DNA from: Clostridia bacterium | GTDB taxonomy: Bacteria; Bacillota; Clostridia; Saccharofermentanales; Saccharofermentanaceae | Direction: 5' to 3' | Length of the DNA: 64,000 nucleotides | Assembly (NCBI GenBank): GCA_016287245.1 | Contig: JAEEWG010000015.1 | Location: 1-64,000 of the forward strand | Part shown: in pieces, positions 53,318 to 62,550 of the stretch | How positions within the stretch are numbered: position 1 is the stretch's first letter | Layout of the letters: each line of letters opens with the position of its first letter | Notes under the pieces: generated by a model | Seen by the model: only the letters and a program-made list of their open reading frames with translations | Databases searched by the model: none | Told to the model about the DNA's origin: nothing | Position numbers and translations under genes: made by a program

Positions 53318-54129
53318 TTATCCTCCTTGTTGCGAACGTATATGAGCTTTACCTGTGGGTTCTTCTCATTGACCCGGAGCTCGCATTCCAGAAAGTCCAG
53401 CGACTGCATGAATTTACTCATCTTCGAGAAACCGTAGTTCCTGGCGTCAAATGACGGACTCTTCTTATTGACCAGGTTTCCCACATCCCCGAGGAACGCC
53501 CAGCCGTCTTCGTCGGCCAGATCTGAAACAGAGCTGGAGATCAGCTCACAGGTAGCATCATCAATGATCTTCGCTCCTTTACCCGAAGCGCCCTTGCTCT
53601 CGGCATCCGCAGGATCCAGAAGATCCGGGATCTCCGCCACCGGCAGGATCTTCTCGGAAGAAGCATCCGAGCCCTTGCTCTTCTTTTCTTTCGGAGCGAG
53701 GATCTCTAAGAAGATAAAGCGGTCACAGGCCGCTACAAATGGCGTCGGCGTCTTCTTCTCGCCGATGCCGTAAACGATCTTGCCGGCTTCCCTAAGCCTT
53801 GTCGCAAGTCTTGTAAAATCGCTGTCACTGGAGACCAGGCAGAATCCATCCACCTTCTCGGTATAAAGGATATCCATCGCGTCGATGATGAGCGAAGAAT
53901 CCGTCGCGTTCTTGCCGCTTGTGTAGCCGAACTGCTGGACAGGTGTGATCGCATGGTCCAGAAGCACCTGTTTCCAGGGACCGAGCTGCGGCTTGGTCCA
54001 GTCGCCGTAGATCCTCTTGATGGTCGGATTTCCGTAACGGGCGATCTCAAGCATCATGGGTTTGATATATGTGGCAGAGATGTTATCCGCATCGATAAGC
54101 ACTGCCAATCTCACGTCTTTTACCGGCAT
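53314..54129 (-). CDS. NYN-domain ribonuclease-like protein with OST-HTH/LOTUS domain
   Basis: A 271-residue protein. The NYN domain (about 5-150, limkain-b1/DUF88 type) has the acidic residues of a metal-dependent RNase: LAVLIDADN (Asp 13, 15), NATDSSLIIDAMDILY and LVSSDSDFTRLA. A linker rich in K, S and D leads to an OST-HTH/LOTUS domain (about 195-265, CELISSSVSDLADEDGWAFL ... FDARNYGFSKMSKFMQSLD), which binds RNA or other proteins. Start ATG 54129 is set by AGAGGTG; the in-frame GTG upstream lies in that site. It is first in the operon with malQ, glpK and the AEC gene, an odd partnership. Confidence 0.88.
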   Translation of the reverse strand: MPVKDVRLAVLIDADNISATYIKPMMLEIARYGNPTIKRIYGDWTKPQLGPWKQVLLDHAITPVQQFGYTSGKNATDSSLIIDAMDILYTEKVDGFCLVSSDSDFTRLATRLREAGKIVYGIGEKKTPTPFVAACDRFIFLEILAPKEKKSKGSDASSEKILPVAEIPDLLDPADAESKGASGKGAKIIDDATCELISSSVSDLADEDGWAFLGDVGNLVNKKSPSFDARNYGFSKMSKFMQSLDFLECELRVNEKNPQVKLIYVRNKEDN

Positions 54130-54144
54130 ACGCACCTCTTTTCC

Positions 54145-54173
54145 TTGCCCTTATAATGCAAGGCTGATATAAT
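54145..54173 (+). promoter_or_regulatory. Promoter of prfC
   Basis: TTGCCC, 17 bases, then a perfect TATAAT. The leader of about 140 bases contains a GCTTTTT/AAAAAGC hairpin (54197-54218). Confidence 0.6.
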
Positions 54174-54318
54174 ATTATGGCTTGTTTTGGAAGAAAGCTT
54201 TTTCTCCCCTTAAAAAGCCACTACTATTATAGCGTATTTTGGAACGGTAACCAAACCGAACGGAAGACGGCGGGAAATACTGCTTCTCCCTGTCCGTCCG
54301 ACCAGAAAGGTGACACAT

Positions 54319-55932
54319 ATGGACCAGCAAGTTGTAAATGAGATCCAGCGCAGAAGGACTTTCGCGATCATCTCGCACCCGGACGCAGGTAAGACCACAA
54401 TGACGGAAAAGCTCCTGCTTTACGGAGGCGCCATTCACATGGCCGGTTCTGTTAAGGCTCGAAAAGCCGCGCACCACGCGACCTCCGACTGGATGGAGAT
54501 CGAGAAGCAGCGTGGTATCTCCGTCACCTCTTCCGTCATGCAGTTCAACTACGACGGCTACTGCATCAACATCCTCGATACCCCCGGTCACCAGGACTTC
54601 TCCGAGGATACCTACCGTACACTCTGTGCCGCAGACGCCGCAGTCATGCTCCTCGACGGCGCAAAGGGCGTCGAGGCCCAGACCATCAAGCTGTTCGCCG
54701 TATGCAGAAAGCGCGGCATCCCGATCTTTACCTTCATCAACAAGATGGACCGTGCTGCGAAGAATCCTTTCGACCTCATCGATGAGCTCGAGAAGGTCCT
54801 TGGCATCCGCAGTACCCCGATCAACTGGCCGATCGGCACCGACGGCGATTTTCAGGGCGTATATGTAAGAGAATCTGAAGAGGTCCTGCTTTTCGATAAT
54901 GAGACGAAGGACCACGGTGCTTCCATGGTAAAGTCCATAAGCGCCGGCATCAACGACGAAGAAGCCCTCCGCAAGATCTTAAACGAACATCACTACGAGA
55001 CACTTAAAAACGATATCGAACTTCTCGATATGGCAGGTGACCCCTTCGATCTCGACAAGATCTTAAAGGGCGAACTGACCCCTGTCTTCTTCGGATCCGC
55101 GATCACGAACTTCGGCGTCGAGCCGTTCCTCAAAAAGTTCCTCGAGATCGCACCGGGTCCGCAGAGCCACGAGACCTCCGAAGGGATCGTCGGACCGACC
55201 GAAGACTTCTTCTCCGGTTTCGTATTTAAAATCCAGGCGAACATGGACCCGAATCACAGAGACAGAATGTCCTTCATGCGCATCTGCTCCGGCAAGTTCG
55301 AAAAGGGCATGTCCGTCACCCATATGCGTACCGGCAAGAAGATCACACTTGCCCAGCCGCAGCAGTTCATGGCACAGGACAGAACGATCGTCGAAGACGC
55401 TTATGCCGGCGACATCATCGGTCTTTTCGATCCGGGCATCTTCCGCATCGGAGATACCGTCACGACCTCCGGAAAGAAGTTCAACTTCGCCAACATCCCG
55501 GTCTTCCCGCCGGAGCATTTCGCCCGCGTGCAGCCGAAGGATTCCATGAAGAGAAAGCAGTTCCTAAAGGGCATCGAACAGCTCTCCGAAGAAGGCGCCG
55601 TACAGCTTTATAAGCAGCCCGGCATCGGCACCGAGACCTACATCATGGGCGTGGTCGGTGTACTTCAGTTCGAAGTCCTCGAGCACCGTCTGAAGACTGA
55701 ATACGGTGTAGATATCTTAAGAAATAACCTGAACTACCGTTTCGCCAGATGGTGCAAAAAGGAAGATGAAGCTTCGGATATCGATTTTTCGAAACTGACG
55801 CTCACCTCTACCTCCATGCTCGTTTTAGACAGAGACGAGATGCCGGTGGTCCTTTTCGAGTCGGAGTGGGCGATCTCCTGGGCGCTTGAGCATAATGAAG
55901 GATTAAAACTCGAAGATATTCACGAATCCTGA
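54319..55932 (+). CDS. prfC: Peptide chain release factor 3
   Basis: A 537-residue translational GTPase that removes RF1/RF2 from the ribosome after peptide release. G1 is SHPDAGKTT, G2 QRGISVTSSV, G3 DTPGHQDF, and G4 NKMD. SWALEHNEGLKL near the C-terminus is of RF3 type rather than EF-G. Start ATG 54319 has AAAGGTGA upstream; the in-frame GTG at 54310 lies within that site. It is a single gene divergent from the NYN operon. Length is normal. Confidence 0.96.
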   Translation: MDQQVVNEIQRRRTFAIISHPDAGKTTMTEKLLLYGGAIHMAGSVKARKAAHHATSDWMEIEKQRGISVTSSVMQFNYDGYCINILDTPGHQDFSEDTYRTLCAADAAVMLLDGAKGVEAQTIKLFAVCRKRGIPIFTFINKMDRAAKNPFDLIDELEKVLGIRSTPINWPIGTDGDFQGVYVRESEEVLLFDNETKDHGASMVKSISAGINDEEALRKILNEHHYETLKNDIELLDMAGDPFDLDKILKGELTPVFFGSAITNFGVEPFLKKFLEIAPGPQSHETSEGIVGPTEDFFSGFVFKIQANMDPNHRDRMSFMRICSGKFEKGMSVTHMRTGKKITLAQPQQFMAQDRTIVEDAYAGDIIGLFDPGIFRIGDTVTTSGKKFNFANIPVFPPEHFARVQPKDSMKRKQFLKGIEQLSEEGAVQLYKQPGIGTETYIMGVVGVLQFEVLEHRLKTEYGVDILRNNLNYRFARWCKKEDEASDIDFSKLTLTSTSMLVLDRDEMPVVLFESEWAISWALEHNEGLKLEDIHES

Positions 55933-55957
55933 TTCATATTTCACCAAAAACAAGCCT

Positions 55958-55985
55958 TTGTATCCTCTGTTCTATCTGATATACT
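55958..55985 (+). promoter_or_regulatory. Vegetative-type promoter before the ECF sigma operon
   Basis: TTGTAT, 16 bases, then TATACT, about 115 bases before the sigma gene. No clear ECF-type (GAAC...) promoter was seen closer in. Confidence 0.5.
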
Positions 55986-56102
55986 TCACTTTGGAATAGG
56001 GTTCTGAGACAATTGGATCATTTTTTCATTTTTTCAGTGATGAAAAGATCGATGTGCTTTGTCTAATTATCAGAAGGCCGGAAACGGAGCCGCTAAAACA
56101 TC

Positions 56103-56582
56103 ATGACTGACGAGGAATTCTTCAACCGTGTCGAAAAGATCCGGAAAAAGATGTTCGCCGTTGCTTTCCCGTACTTTCGCAGCGAAAGCATGGCCATCGA
56201 TATGGTCGATGAAGCGATCTACAAAGGGTTTCTAAAAAAGCGTTCTCTTCGCAAAGAGGAATTTTTCGAGACCTGGATGATCCGCATTCTCATGAATACC
56301 TGCGCCACCCAGTTTAAGCGCTCGTCCCGTCATCAGAGTTTCGAAGAATACGAGCTGGATCACCATGCGTCATCCGCTCTGGATCCGCAGAAAATGGAGC
56401 TGATGGATGCTGTTTCCCACCTTTCGAGCGATCTTCAGAAGGTCGTCACACTTAAATACTTCGGCGGCTACACCACCGTGGAGATCGCCGGCATGCTCAA
56501 AATACCTCAGGGGACTGTTTCTTCCCGCTTACGGCGGGCGCTCGAACAGCTTCGGGAAGAACTGGGAGGTGACAACATTTGA
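56103..56582 (+). CDS. ECF-type RNA polymerase sigma factor
   Basis: A 159-residue sigma-70 family protein of the extracytoplasmic function group. Region 2 spans about 1-75 (MFAVAFPYFRSESMAIDMVD ... FETWMIRILMNTC) and region 4 about 105-155 (LSSDLQKVVTLKYFGGYTTV, then GMLKIPQGTVSSRLRRALEQ). It lacks the long regions 1 and 3. It would redirect RNA polymerase to a small regulon in response to an envelope or other signal. The ribosome site is weak (CGGAG at a long distance). Its stop overlaps the start of the next gene as TTGA, so sigma factor and partner are co-translated. Confidence 0.92.
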   Translation: MTDEEFFNRVEKIRKKMFAVAFPYFRSESMAIDMVDEAIYKGFLKKRSLRKEEFFETWMIRILMNTCATQFKRSSRHQSFEEYELDHHASSALDPQKMELMDAVSHLSSDLQKVVTLKYFGGYTTVEIAGMLKIPQGTVSSRLRRALEQLREELGGDNI

Positions 56583-58024
56583 ATATCGAGGATAAGCTAT
56601 CAGAATTAGGCCTGGATCTGCAGGCTCTGCCCGAAGAAATGAATAAGACCGCCATGAGAAAGACCATGACGAAAAGACGCACCATCCACCACATTGCCGT
56701 GGCCGGAAGATCCGTTGTGATCACTATCGCGGCGCTGATACTCGTTCTTTTCGCCGGCGTAAACACATCTACCAAGTTCGCCCGCACCTGCGTCAACACA
56801 CCGCTCATCGGAACCATCAGCCAGACCTTCATCGTCCGTGAGGATATAAGGGAAGATATCCGAAGCGCGATCGAACATCATGATGAACTGGAAAAAGCCA
56901 TTGAAGCCGGCAGTTTAACTGATGTCGGAGTCACTGTCTCCGGTAAGAATCATCCGGTCGAAATGACGCTGGATTCGGTCATTTTCGACGATCACACAGC
57001 CTACGCCTTTATCAGGATCCATACGGATCTGGAACCGGAAAAAGAATTCCGGCTCATTCGCGGAAGCATATATAACCTCGACACTTCAAGGCAGATATCC
57101 ATCACGAATAGTGATCCGGTAATAAGCGGGAATGACGATCTCGTCCTTCTCTGCCTTGCTTATCGGGAACTATGCCCTAACTTTTCCATCAGTTTTGAAC
57201 TGGCAGATATGGGAAGAGATGATCCTTATCCGAAGGAACCCATGGAAAGCTTTCATTTCGAGTTCCATAATGTTCAGATCAAAGAAAGCCGTGAGTATTC
57301 TCTCAACTGGTCGATTGAACTGGAAGGCCATGAATTATACTTCGATAAGCTTGTCGTTTCAGAAACCGCCAGTTTATTGTTCTACCGGCCGATAGATGAA
57401 CCCGAACTGAAACTTCGACTGGTCGATGCAGTCATTGAAGACGAGAACGGGAAAGTCATTGGAGATGAGCTTGATGCGGATATGGATAGTGCTTCATTTA
57501 AGGATGAAGAAGGAAATGTATATATGATGAAGATGCTCAAGAGTATTTACTATGAGAATGCTTCAACGATCCGTATCCATATTCGTTCCTGCAGAGTCGA
57601 TCTGCCGACCCGCGATCTTCTCTGGATCGATCCGGAAAATAATACCGCGACATTTGACGGCACAACTTTCCCCATAACGCAATATACATATGACGAAGCG
57701 GATCAGAAATACCAGTTGACAGAAAATGACATTTTCCCCTGGCAGCTGACTGACTGCAACGACTGGAATAAGGAAGACGTCATTGTCTTTATGGTCCCGG
57801 TAAAGGAAGGTATGCCAAAACTCAATGCCCGCTTCATATCAGACAATAATACCACGGTGCACAGATTCCCGAGTCCGAAGAGAAATGTCGACGGACAGGA
57901 ATACTACATGATATTAGAAAACAAAAACGAAATGTTTACGAAGAATAAGTATCTGTACTACAAAGACTACAATGACTGGCCAGAAGAAAAGATCGTCGAC
58001 CAGTACTACGATCTGAAGACTTGA
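56579..58024 (+). CDS. DUF4179-type membrane protein, probable anti-sigma factor, TTG start
   Basis: A 481-residue single-pass protein. About 40 cytosolic residues (MNIEDKLSELGLDLQALPEE ... RKTMTKRR) precede a membrane segment (about 45-62, SVVITIAALILVLFAGVN). The large outside part is beta-rich, like DUF4179 proteins encoded beside ECF sigma factors in Firmicutes. By position and topology it should hold the sigma factor inactive and sense an outside signal. TTG 56579 overlaps the TGA of the sigma gene, and GGAGGTGA lies 8 bases upstream. The cytosolic part is short for a classic anti-sigma domain and no zinc motif is seen. Confidence 0.8.
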   Translation: MNIEDKLSELGLDLQALPEEMNKTAMRKTMTKRRTIHHIAVAGRSVVITIAALILVLFAGVNTSTKFARTCVNTPLIGTISQTFIVREDIREDIRSAIEHHDELEKAIEAGSLTDVGVTVSGKNHPVEMTLDSVIFDDHTAYAFIRIHTDLEPEKEFRLIRGSIYNLDTSRQISITNSDPVISGNDDLVLLCLAYRELCPNFSISFELADMGRDDPYPKEPMESFHFEFHNVQIKESREYSLNWSIELEGHELYFDKLVVSETASLLFYRPIDEPELKLRLVDAVIEDENGKVIGDELDADMDSASFKDEEGNVYMMKMLKSIYYENASTIRIHIRSCRVDLPTRDLLWIDPENNTATFDGTTFPITQYTYDEADQKYQLTENDIFPWQLTDCNDWNKEDVIVFMVPVKEGMPKLNARFISDNNTTVHRFPSPKRNVDGQEYYMILENKNEMFTKNKYLYYKDYNDWPEEKIVDQYYDLKT

Positions 58025-58057
58025 CAGCGGCTTTCTTCTTCGAAGATCCCGTCCGAC

Positions 58058-59560
58058 TTATTTCAGAAGATCGAGGACCGTCTGGCGCATAGCCTCTTTC
58101 TCGATCAGAAGGTTATGCAGTACCGGTTTCTTGTTGATGTCCTTAAGGCCATACGGGATCGGAAGTCCGCTCTCTTCGGAAAGCTCGTTGGAGATGACTT
58201 CATCGGATCTGCCGTTACTGTAGCCTGCGCCGTTTAACGCATCCATTACAGACGGGGCGAACTTGAAAGGACTTGCTGTCGATACGAAGACGGTCTTGGT
58301 CTCATCTCCGGATCTCTGATAGTAGCGGTTATAGATATTGAAGCCCACGGCGGTGTGGGTATCGACCACGTGATCGCAGCGGTCATAGACGTCTCTTATG
58401 GTCTTGCTGATACCGGCTTCATCGGCAAAGCCGCCAACGAAAGTCGACTGCAGGACTTTGAGAGTATCCGGATCTACAGTATAAACGCCCTTGGACTTTA
58501 ATTCTTCCATCCACTCGGAGGTCTTCTTGGCATCCATGCCGGTCACTTCAAAGAGGAGTCTTTCGAGGTTGCTGGAGATAAGGATATCCATGGACGGTGA
58601 ATTGGTCTTATAGAACTCACGGTTACGGTCATATGTGCCGCTTCTGAAGAAATCGGAAAGGACCTTGTTCTTGTTGGAGGCACAGATCAGCTTTCTGACC
58701 GGAATGCCCATCTTCTTGGCAAACCAGGCCGCCAGGATGTTACCGAAATTACCTGTCGGAACGACGACATTCATCTTCTCGCCGAACTCGAACTCATCAT
58801 ACTTCAGAAGTTCCACATAGGAAGCGACATAGTACGCGATCTGCGGTACCAGACGACCCCAGTTGATGGAGTTTGCGGACGAAAGGACACAGCCCTGTGC
58901 ATCGAGGATCTTCGCCACCTCCGGATCTCCGAAGATCGCTTTTACACCGGACTGGGCATCGTCGAAGCAGCCGTTTACGGCGACGACATGGACATTGTTG
59001 CCTTCGGTGGTGATCATCTGACGCTTCTGGGCATCCGATACGCCTTCCGACGGATAGAATACGATGACTTCTGTTCCAGGAAGATCCTTGAATCCCTCGA
59101 GTGCTGCTTTTCCCGTATCACCGGAAGTTGCAGTCAGGATGCAGATCTTACGGTTCTCGCCGGTCTTTCTTGCGGAGGCGGTCATCAGGTGCGGAAGCAT
59201 CTGAAGCGCCATATCCTTGAAAGCCGCCGTCGGACCATGCCACAGTTCGAGGATATATTCTCTCGGGTTGTACTTATTGAGCTGTACGAGCGGAGCCGGT
59301 GTCTCGCCGAACTTTTCCTCGGAATACGCCTGCTCGGCAAAGCCCAGGAGCTCGTCATAGGTGAAATCAGTAAGATATTTGCTTAAGACCGTCGCAGAGA
59401 TCTGCGGGTAGGTCATTTCCTTCATGGAAAGGATCTCGGACTTGCTTAATGTCGGGATCGTCTCCGGCACGAAAAGACCGCCATCCGGGGCAATACCCTG
59501 CTTGATGGCCTCGGCCGATGTGAACTTCTTATCGTATCCTCTTGTGCTTATGTACATCAT
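58058..59560 (-). CDS. thrC: Threonine synthase
   Basis: A 500-residue PLP enzyme that converts O-phosphohomoserine to threonine. The N-terminus ISTRGYDKKFTSAEAIKQGI then APDGGLFVPE is typical, and the PLP lysine is Lys 115 in GPTAAFKDMALQ. The phosphate-binding loop is in VPTGNFGNILAAWFAKKMG. Length corresponds to the long class of threonine synthases, which uses the ~90-residue N-terminal domain. The ribosome site AAGGAGA is 12 bases upstream. It is last of a five-gene operon in which no other threonine gene is present. Confidence 0.95.
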   Translation of the reverse strand: MMYISTRGYDKKFTSAEAIKQGIAPDGGLFVPETIPTLSKSEILSMKEMTYPQISATVLSKYLTDFTYDELLGFAEQAYSEEKFGETPAPLVQLNKYNPREYILELWHGPTAAFKDMALQMLPHLMTASARKTGENRKICILTATSGDTGKAALEGFKDLPGTEVIVFYPSEGVSDAQKRQMITTEGNNVHVVAVNGCFDDAQSGVKAIFGDPEVAKILDAQGCVLSSANSINWGRLVPQIAYYVASYVELLKYDEFEFGEKMNVVVPTGNFGNILAAWFAKKMGIPVRKLICASNKNKVLSDFFRSGTYDRNREFYKTNSPSMDILISSNLERLLFEVTGMDAKKTSEWMEELKSKGVYTVDPDTLKVLQSTFVGGFADEAGISKTIRDVYDRCDHVVDTHTAVGFNIYNRYYQRSGDETKTVFVSTASPFKFAPSVMDALNGAGYSNGRSDEVISNELSEESGLPIPYGLKDINKKPVLHNLLIEKEAMRQTVLDLLK

Positions 59561-59584
59561 GGACGTAATCTCCTTATTGATATC

Positions 59585-60487
59585 TTAAACTTCAGCCTGT
59601 GTATCTGCGGCGGTCTCCGGTGTAGTCACATTATCGTTACCCTTGGAAAAAGCACTGTTGTACTCGGCGATGATCGCATCTACACCAGGATCTCCGGCCT
59701 TCTCGGCAAGTTTCTTCTCGAGGAACTCGACCTTCTCGGCGTCTTTGCTCTTCGCCGTAGCATTCTTCACGGCAGGCACGATCACAAATACCGTCAGTGC
59801 AACAAGTCCGGCCAGAATGACGATCGCTGCAAGTGCGATCAGGGTCATCCGCATCTTCTCCGCCGGCGTCTTCGGGAACTCGACGTTGATCTCCTCGTCC
59901 GGGATCTCTCCGTTGCTGGAGGTGGACTGCATCAGGGCGTCGCGGATCTCCTTTTCCGTCGCGATCCTTCTCTTTCTCGGCTTTCTCGGTGCCTTGATCA
60001 GGATCGGAGCCTGGACATGGATCCTCTCTCTGTTCTCACTTTCCGCCACCATCGGGGATTCCTGTCTCGTGATGGCCGTCGAAAGGGCCTTCAGCGGGGA
60101 TTCCTCCGGTGTCTGGTCGGCGATGGCCTGCGCCTGCTCCGCCTGTGCCGTCGCTTCCGAAAGACAGTACTGGGCAAGTTCGGTCATGGCCTGGGAGTGA
60201 AGACCGCACGTCAGCGCATGCTCGAAGCACTTCTGCGCTCTGTGGTATTCCTCGCACTGGGCGACGCAGATGCCGAAAAGGAGCGACGGCTCGCCCCAGG
60301 TCGGATACTCTGCGATGATCTTCTTTAAGCTGATGATGGCCACATCTGCGCCATCGCTGTTCATATTAAACAGTGCCCGGTTATACTGGCGTGCGAGCTG
60401 TTCCGACTCTTCCGGCGGAAGACGGAATACCACCAGATCACGTGTACTGATCTCCGGTATGGTTTGTCCTGCTGTTTTCCAGTCCAT
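59585..60487 (-). CDS. TPR-like protein with a single membrane segment
   Basis: A 300-residue protein. Residues about 30-130 look like tetratricopeptide-type helices (ARQYNRALFNMNSDGADVAI, WGEPSLLFGICVAQCEEYHR, CFEHALTCGLHSQAMTELAQ). A basic stretch (IKAPRKPRKRRIATEKEIRD) and a linker follow. One membrane segment lies near 217-242 (LIALAAIVILAGLVALTVFV), with about 60 residues outside. The topology would place the TPR part in the cytosol. ATG 60487 is set by GGAAG; the GTG six bases upstream is rejected. It lies between folC and thrC in the operon. Its role is unknown; protein-protein scaffolding is a guess from the TPR. Confidence 0.7.
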   Translation of the reverse strand: MDWKTAGQTIPEISTRDLVVFRLPPEESEQLARQYNRALFNMNSDGADVAIISLKKIIAEYPTWGEPSLLFGICVAQCEEYHRAQKCFEHALTCGLHSQAMTELAQYCLSEATAQAEQAQAIADQTPEESPLKALSTAITRQESPMVAESENRERIHVQAPILIKAPRKPRKRRIATEKEIRDALMQSTSSNGEIPDEEINVEFPKTPAEKMRMTLIALAAIVILAGLVALTVFVIVPAVKNATAKSKDAEKVEFLEKKLAEKAGDPGVDAIIAEYNSAFSKGNDNVTTPETAADTQAEV

Positions 60488-60504
60488 AAGCACTTCCTGT
60501 TCTT

Positions 60505-61941
60505 TTATTTCATTTCCCCGAGTAGGCCTAAGTTCTCAAGTTCTTCCTCGATCACGCCCCGCGCTTCTCCGAGAAGATAGAGGGACCCGATCATGTAAAC
60601 GGGGCTGTGCGTCTTCGCAGCTCTTCTTATCGCTTCCCGGGAAGCTGTCTCGGAACTTCCGATCGCACGGAGTTTATCTAAAGTATTATACATACACGAC
60701 CCTGAATTGTAAAACGCTTTGCCGTTTAAAAGGGTAGTTTTCCACATATCCAGAAGGTCTTCGGCCTGCATGGCGCGCTTCTGTTTCGGGGTAACGAGCG
60801 TGATGCGACCGACCGGTACGCACCAGTTTTCGGTCAGGATCGAAAGCATCCGGCTTACGTCCTTATCCGCCATGACGCCCATGATGATCTCGCAGGGCGG
60901 CATTTCCCGAAGTTCCGGCATTTCTTTAAGGAAAGAAACGAATGAGGTGATTCCCTGCGGGTTATGGGCACCGTCGAGGATCACCGGCGGATCCTGACAG
61001 ATCGCCTCGAGGCGGCCCTTCCATCTTGTATGAAGGATCCCTTCTTTTTGCGCATCTTCCGATACAAAAGATCTCATCGCTTTTAAAGCGAGCGAGGCAT
61101 TTTCCAGCTGATATCCGCCGTGCATGCGGATCTTATACTCTTTTCCGTCAAGAAGGAATGTCTGTCCCGAAAGATCCTGAAAGACGCGTACGGCTTCATC
61201 GTTTCGGACCCAGGTAAGGGGCGCCTTCTTTTCCGATGCGATCTTCGAAAGGACTTCTTCCGCTTCTTTTGCATCCTCGTCCGATACCGCCGCCTGATGG
61301 GTATCCATGGCAAAAACCGGGCAGCCCTTCTTGATGATGCCGCCCTTTTCGCCGGCGATCAGCCCGAGGGTATCTCCGAGACGGTCGGTATGGTCAAAGC
61401 CCAGCGCCGTAATGATGCAGACTTCCGGCTTTTCCATGACGTTCGTGGAGTCCAGACGTCCGCCGAGGCCCGTTTCGAGCACGACGGCGTCACAGTTCTT
61501 TTCGGAAAAATATAAAAAGGCGACCGCAGTCACGAGTTCAAATTCGGTCGGATGCTCCTGCCCTTCCTTAAGAAGTTCCCTGACCTTGCTCTCAACAAGG
61601 TCTGAAAGCCTCCGCAGGGAATCCGGATCGATCTCTCCGTATGTATCGTCCTTTTCCCAGGAAAGAAGACCTTCTCTTCCCTCGAGGATACGGATGCGCT
61701 CGGAAAAGCGCTCCAGGAACGGAGATGTATAAAGCCCGACTCTTTTGCCGTCCCAGGCAAGCATAGACGCACAGTAGGCACTGACGGAACCTTTTCCGTT
61801 CGTGCCGGCGATGTGAAAAACGCGCAGATCCTTTTCCGGGTGGTCAAGCTTTTCAAGGAGCGCCATCATGCGCTCAAGCCCCAGCCGGATACCGAATTTA
61901 TTTGCTGTCTGAAGGAATTCCGGAGCTGAATGATCGATCAT
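60505..61941 (-). CDS. folC: Folylpolyglutamate synthase/dihydrofolate synthase
   Basis: A 478-residue Mur-ligase-type ATPase that adds glutamates to folate, or glutamate to dihydropteroate. ATP loop FHIAGTNGKGSVSAYCASML is at about 42-61, TSPFLERFSERI and VLETGLGGRLDSTN are conserved, and LDGAHNPQGI marks the C-terminal domain. It is slightly long (450 is common). Ribosome site CAGGAG. It starts 12 bases after gtrA-like gene stop and ends 17 bases before the TPR-like protein, firmly inside the operon. Confidence 0.95.
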   Translation of the reverse strand: MIDHSAPEFLQTANKFGIRLGLERMMALLEKLDHPEKDLRVFHIAGTNGKGSVSAYCASMLAWDGKRVGLYTSPFLERFSERIRILEGREGLLSWEKDDTYGEIDPDSLRRLSDLVESKVRELLKEGQEHPTEFELVTAVAFLYFSEKNCDAVVLETGLGGRLDSTNVMEKPEVCIITALGFDHTDRLGDTLGLIAGEKGGIIKKGCPVFAMDTHQAAVSDEDAKEAEEVLSKIASEKKAPLTWVRNDEAVRVFQDLSGQTFLLDGKEYKIRMHGGYQLENASLALKAMRSFVSEDAQKEGILHTRWKGRLEAICQDPPVILDGAHNPQGITSFVSFLKEMPELREMPPCEIIMGVMADKDVSRMLSILTENWCVPVGRITLVTPKQKRAMQAEDLLDMWKTTLLNGKAFYNSGSCMYNTLDKLRAIGSSETASREAIRRAAKTHSPVYMIGSLYLLGEARGVIEEELENLGLLGEMK

Positions 61942-61953
61942 GGTAGGCTCCTG

Positions 61954-62550
61954 TTATTCTCCTGCCCTGGTCTCTTCCGCTGTAATAGAAGCTTCTTCCG
62001 CAGGTTTCTTTTCAGGATCGCCGTCTTTAGATTTCTTGAAAATGAAGAGTTTACTGAAAATATAGTTGGCGATGACAACGAAGACCGCGATAAAGAGCTT
62101 GACGATGTAGATATTGGCAATATCAATACCGAAGATGCTGATCAGGATGTCGTCTTTCGGCATATTGCAGGCATTCTCCATGACCATTACGGACAGGGAG
62201 AACAGACCGAGTTCGAAAGCAAAGAAAGTAAACAGACGTGCTGCCACAAAGCTGATGAATTCTTTCTTGACGTTGCCTTTCGTATGGAAAACAAAGAGCT
62301 TGTTCGTGACATATGCGAATACGACAGCCACTACCCAGGCGATCGCATTAATAAACGTAACGAAGAGATCGAAACTCCATTTACCGATCGTGACCGGCCA
62401 TTTTACTTTAAAAACCTCTCTAAGGACTGCGAAGGCAATCAGGTTAACGATCGTGGTAAGTACGCCGAATACGAAATACCAGAAGATCTCCTGGAATTTC
62501 TTATTTTTCATCAGGCGCTTAAAGCGTGAGGTTTCTTCATTTGTGCTCAT
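61954..62550 (-). CDS. GtrA family membrane protein
   Basis: A 198-residue protein with four membrane segments. The family hallmark FWYFVFGVLTTIVNLIAFAV and AYVTNKLFVFHTKGN are clear, and the end NYIFSKLFIFKKSKD repeats it. GtrA proteins help move lipid-linked sugars across the membrane for wall or surface polysaccharide modification. Its ATG overlaps the TAA of the upstream surface-protein gene as TAATG, with AAGGAGAG in that gene's last codons. A charged tail (EEASITAEETRAGE) follows. It may serve glycosylation of the surface layer near the upstream gene product. Confidence 0.92.
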   Translation of the reverse strand: MSTNEETSRFKRLMKNKKFQEIFWYFVFGVLTTIVNLIAFAVLREVFKVKWPVTIGKWSFDLFVTFINAIAWVVAVVFAYVTNKLFVFHTKGNVKKEFISFVAARLFTFFAFELGLFSLSVMVMENACNMPKDDILISIFGIDIANIYIVKLFIAVFVVIANYIFSKLFIFKKSKDGDPEKKPAEEASITAEETRAGE

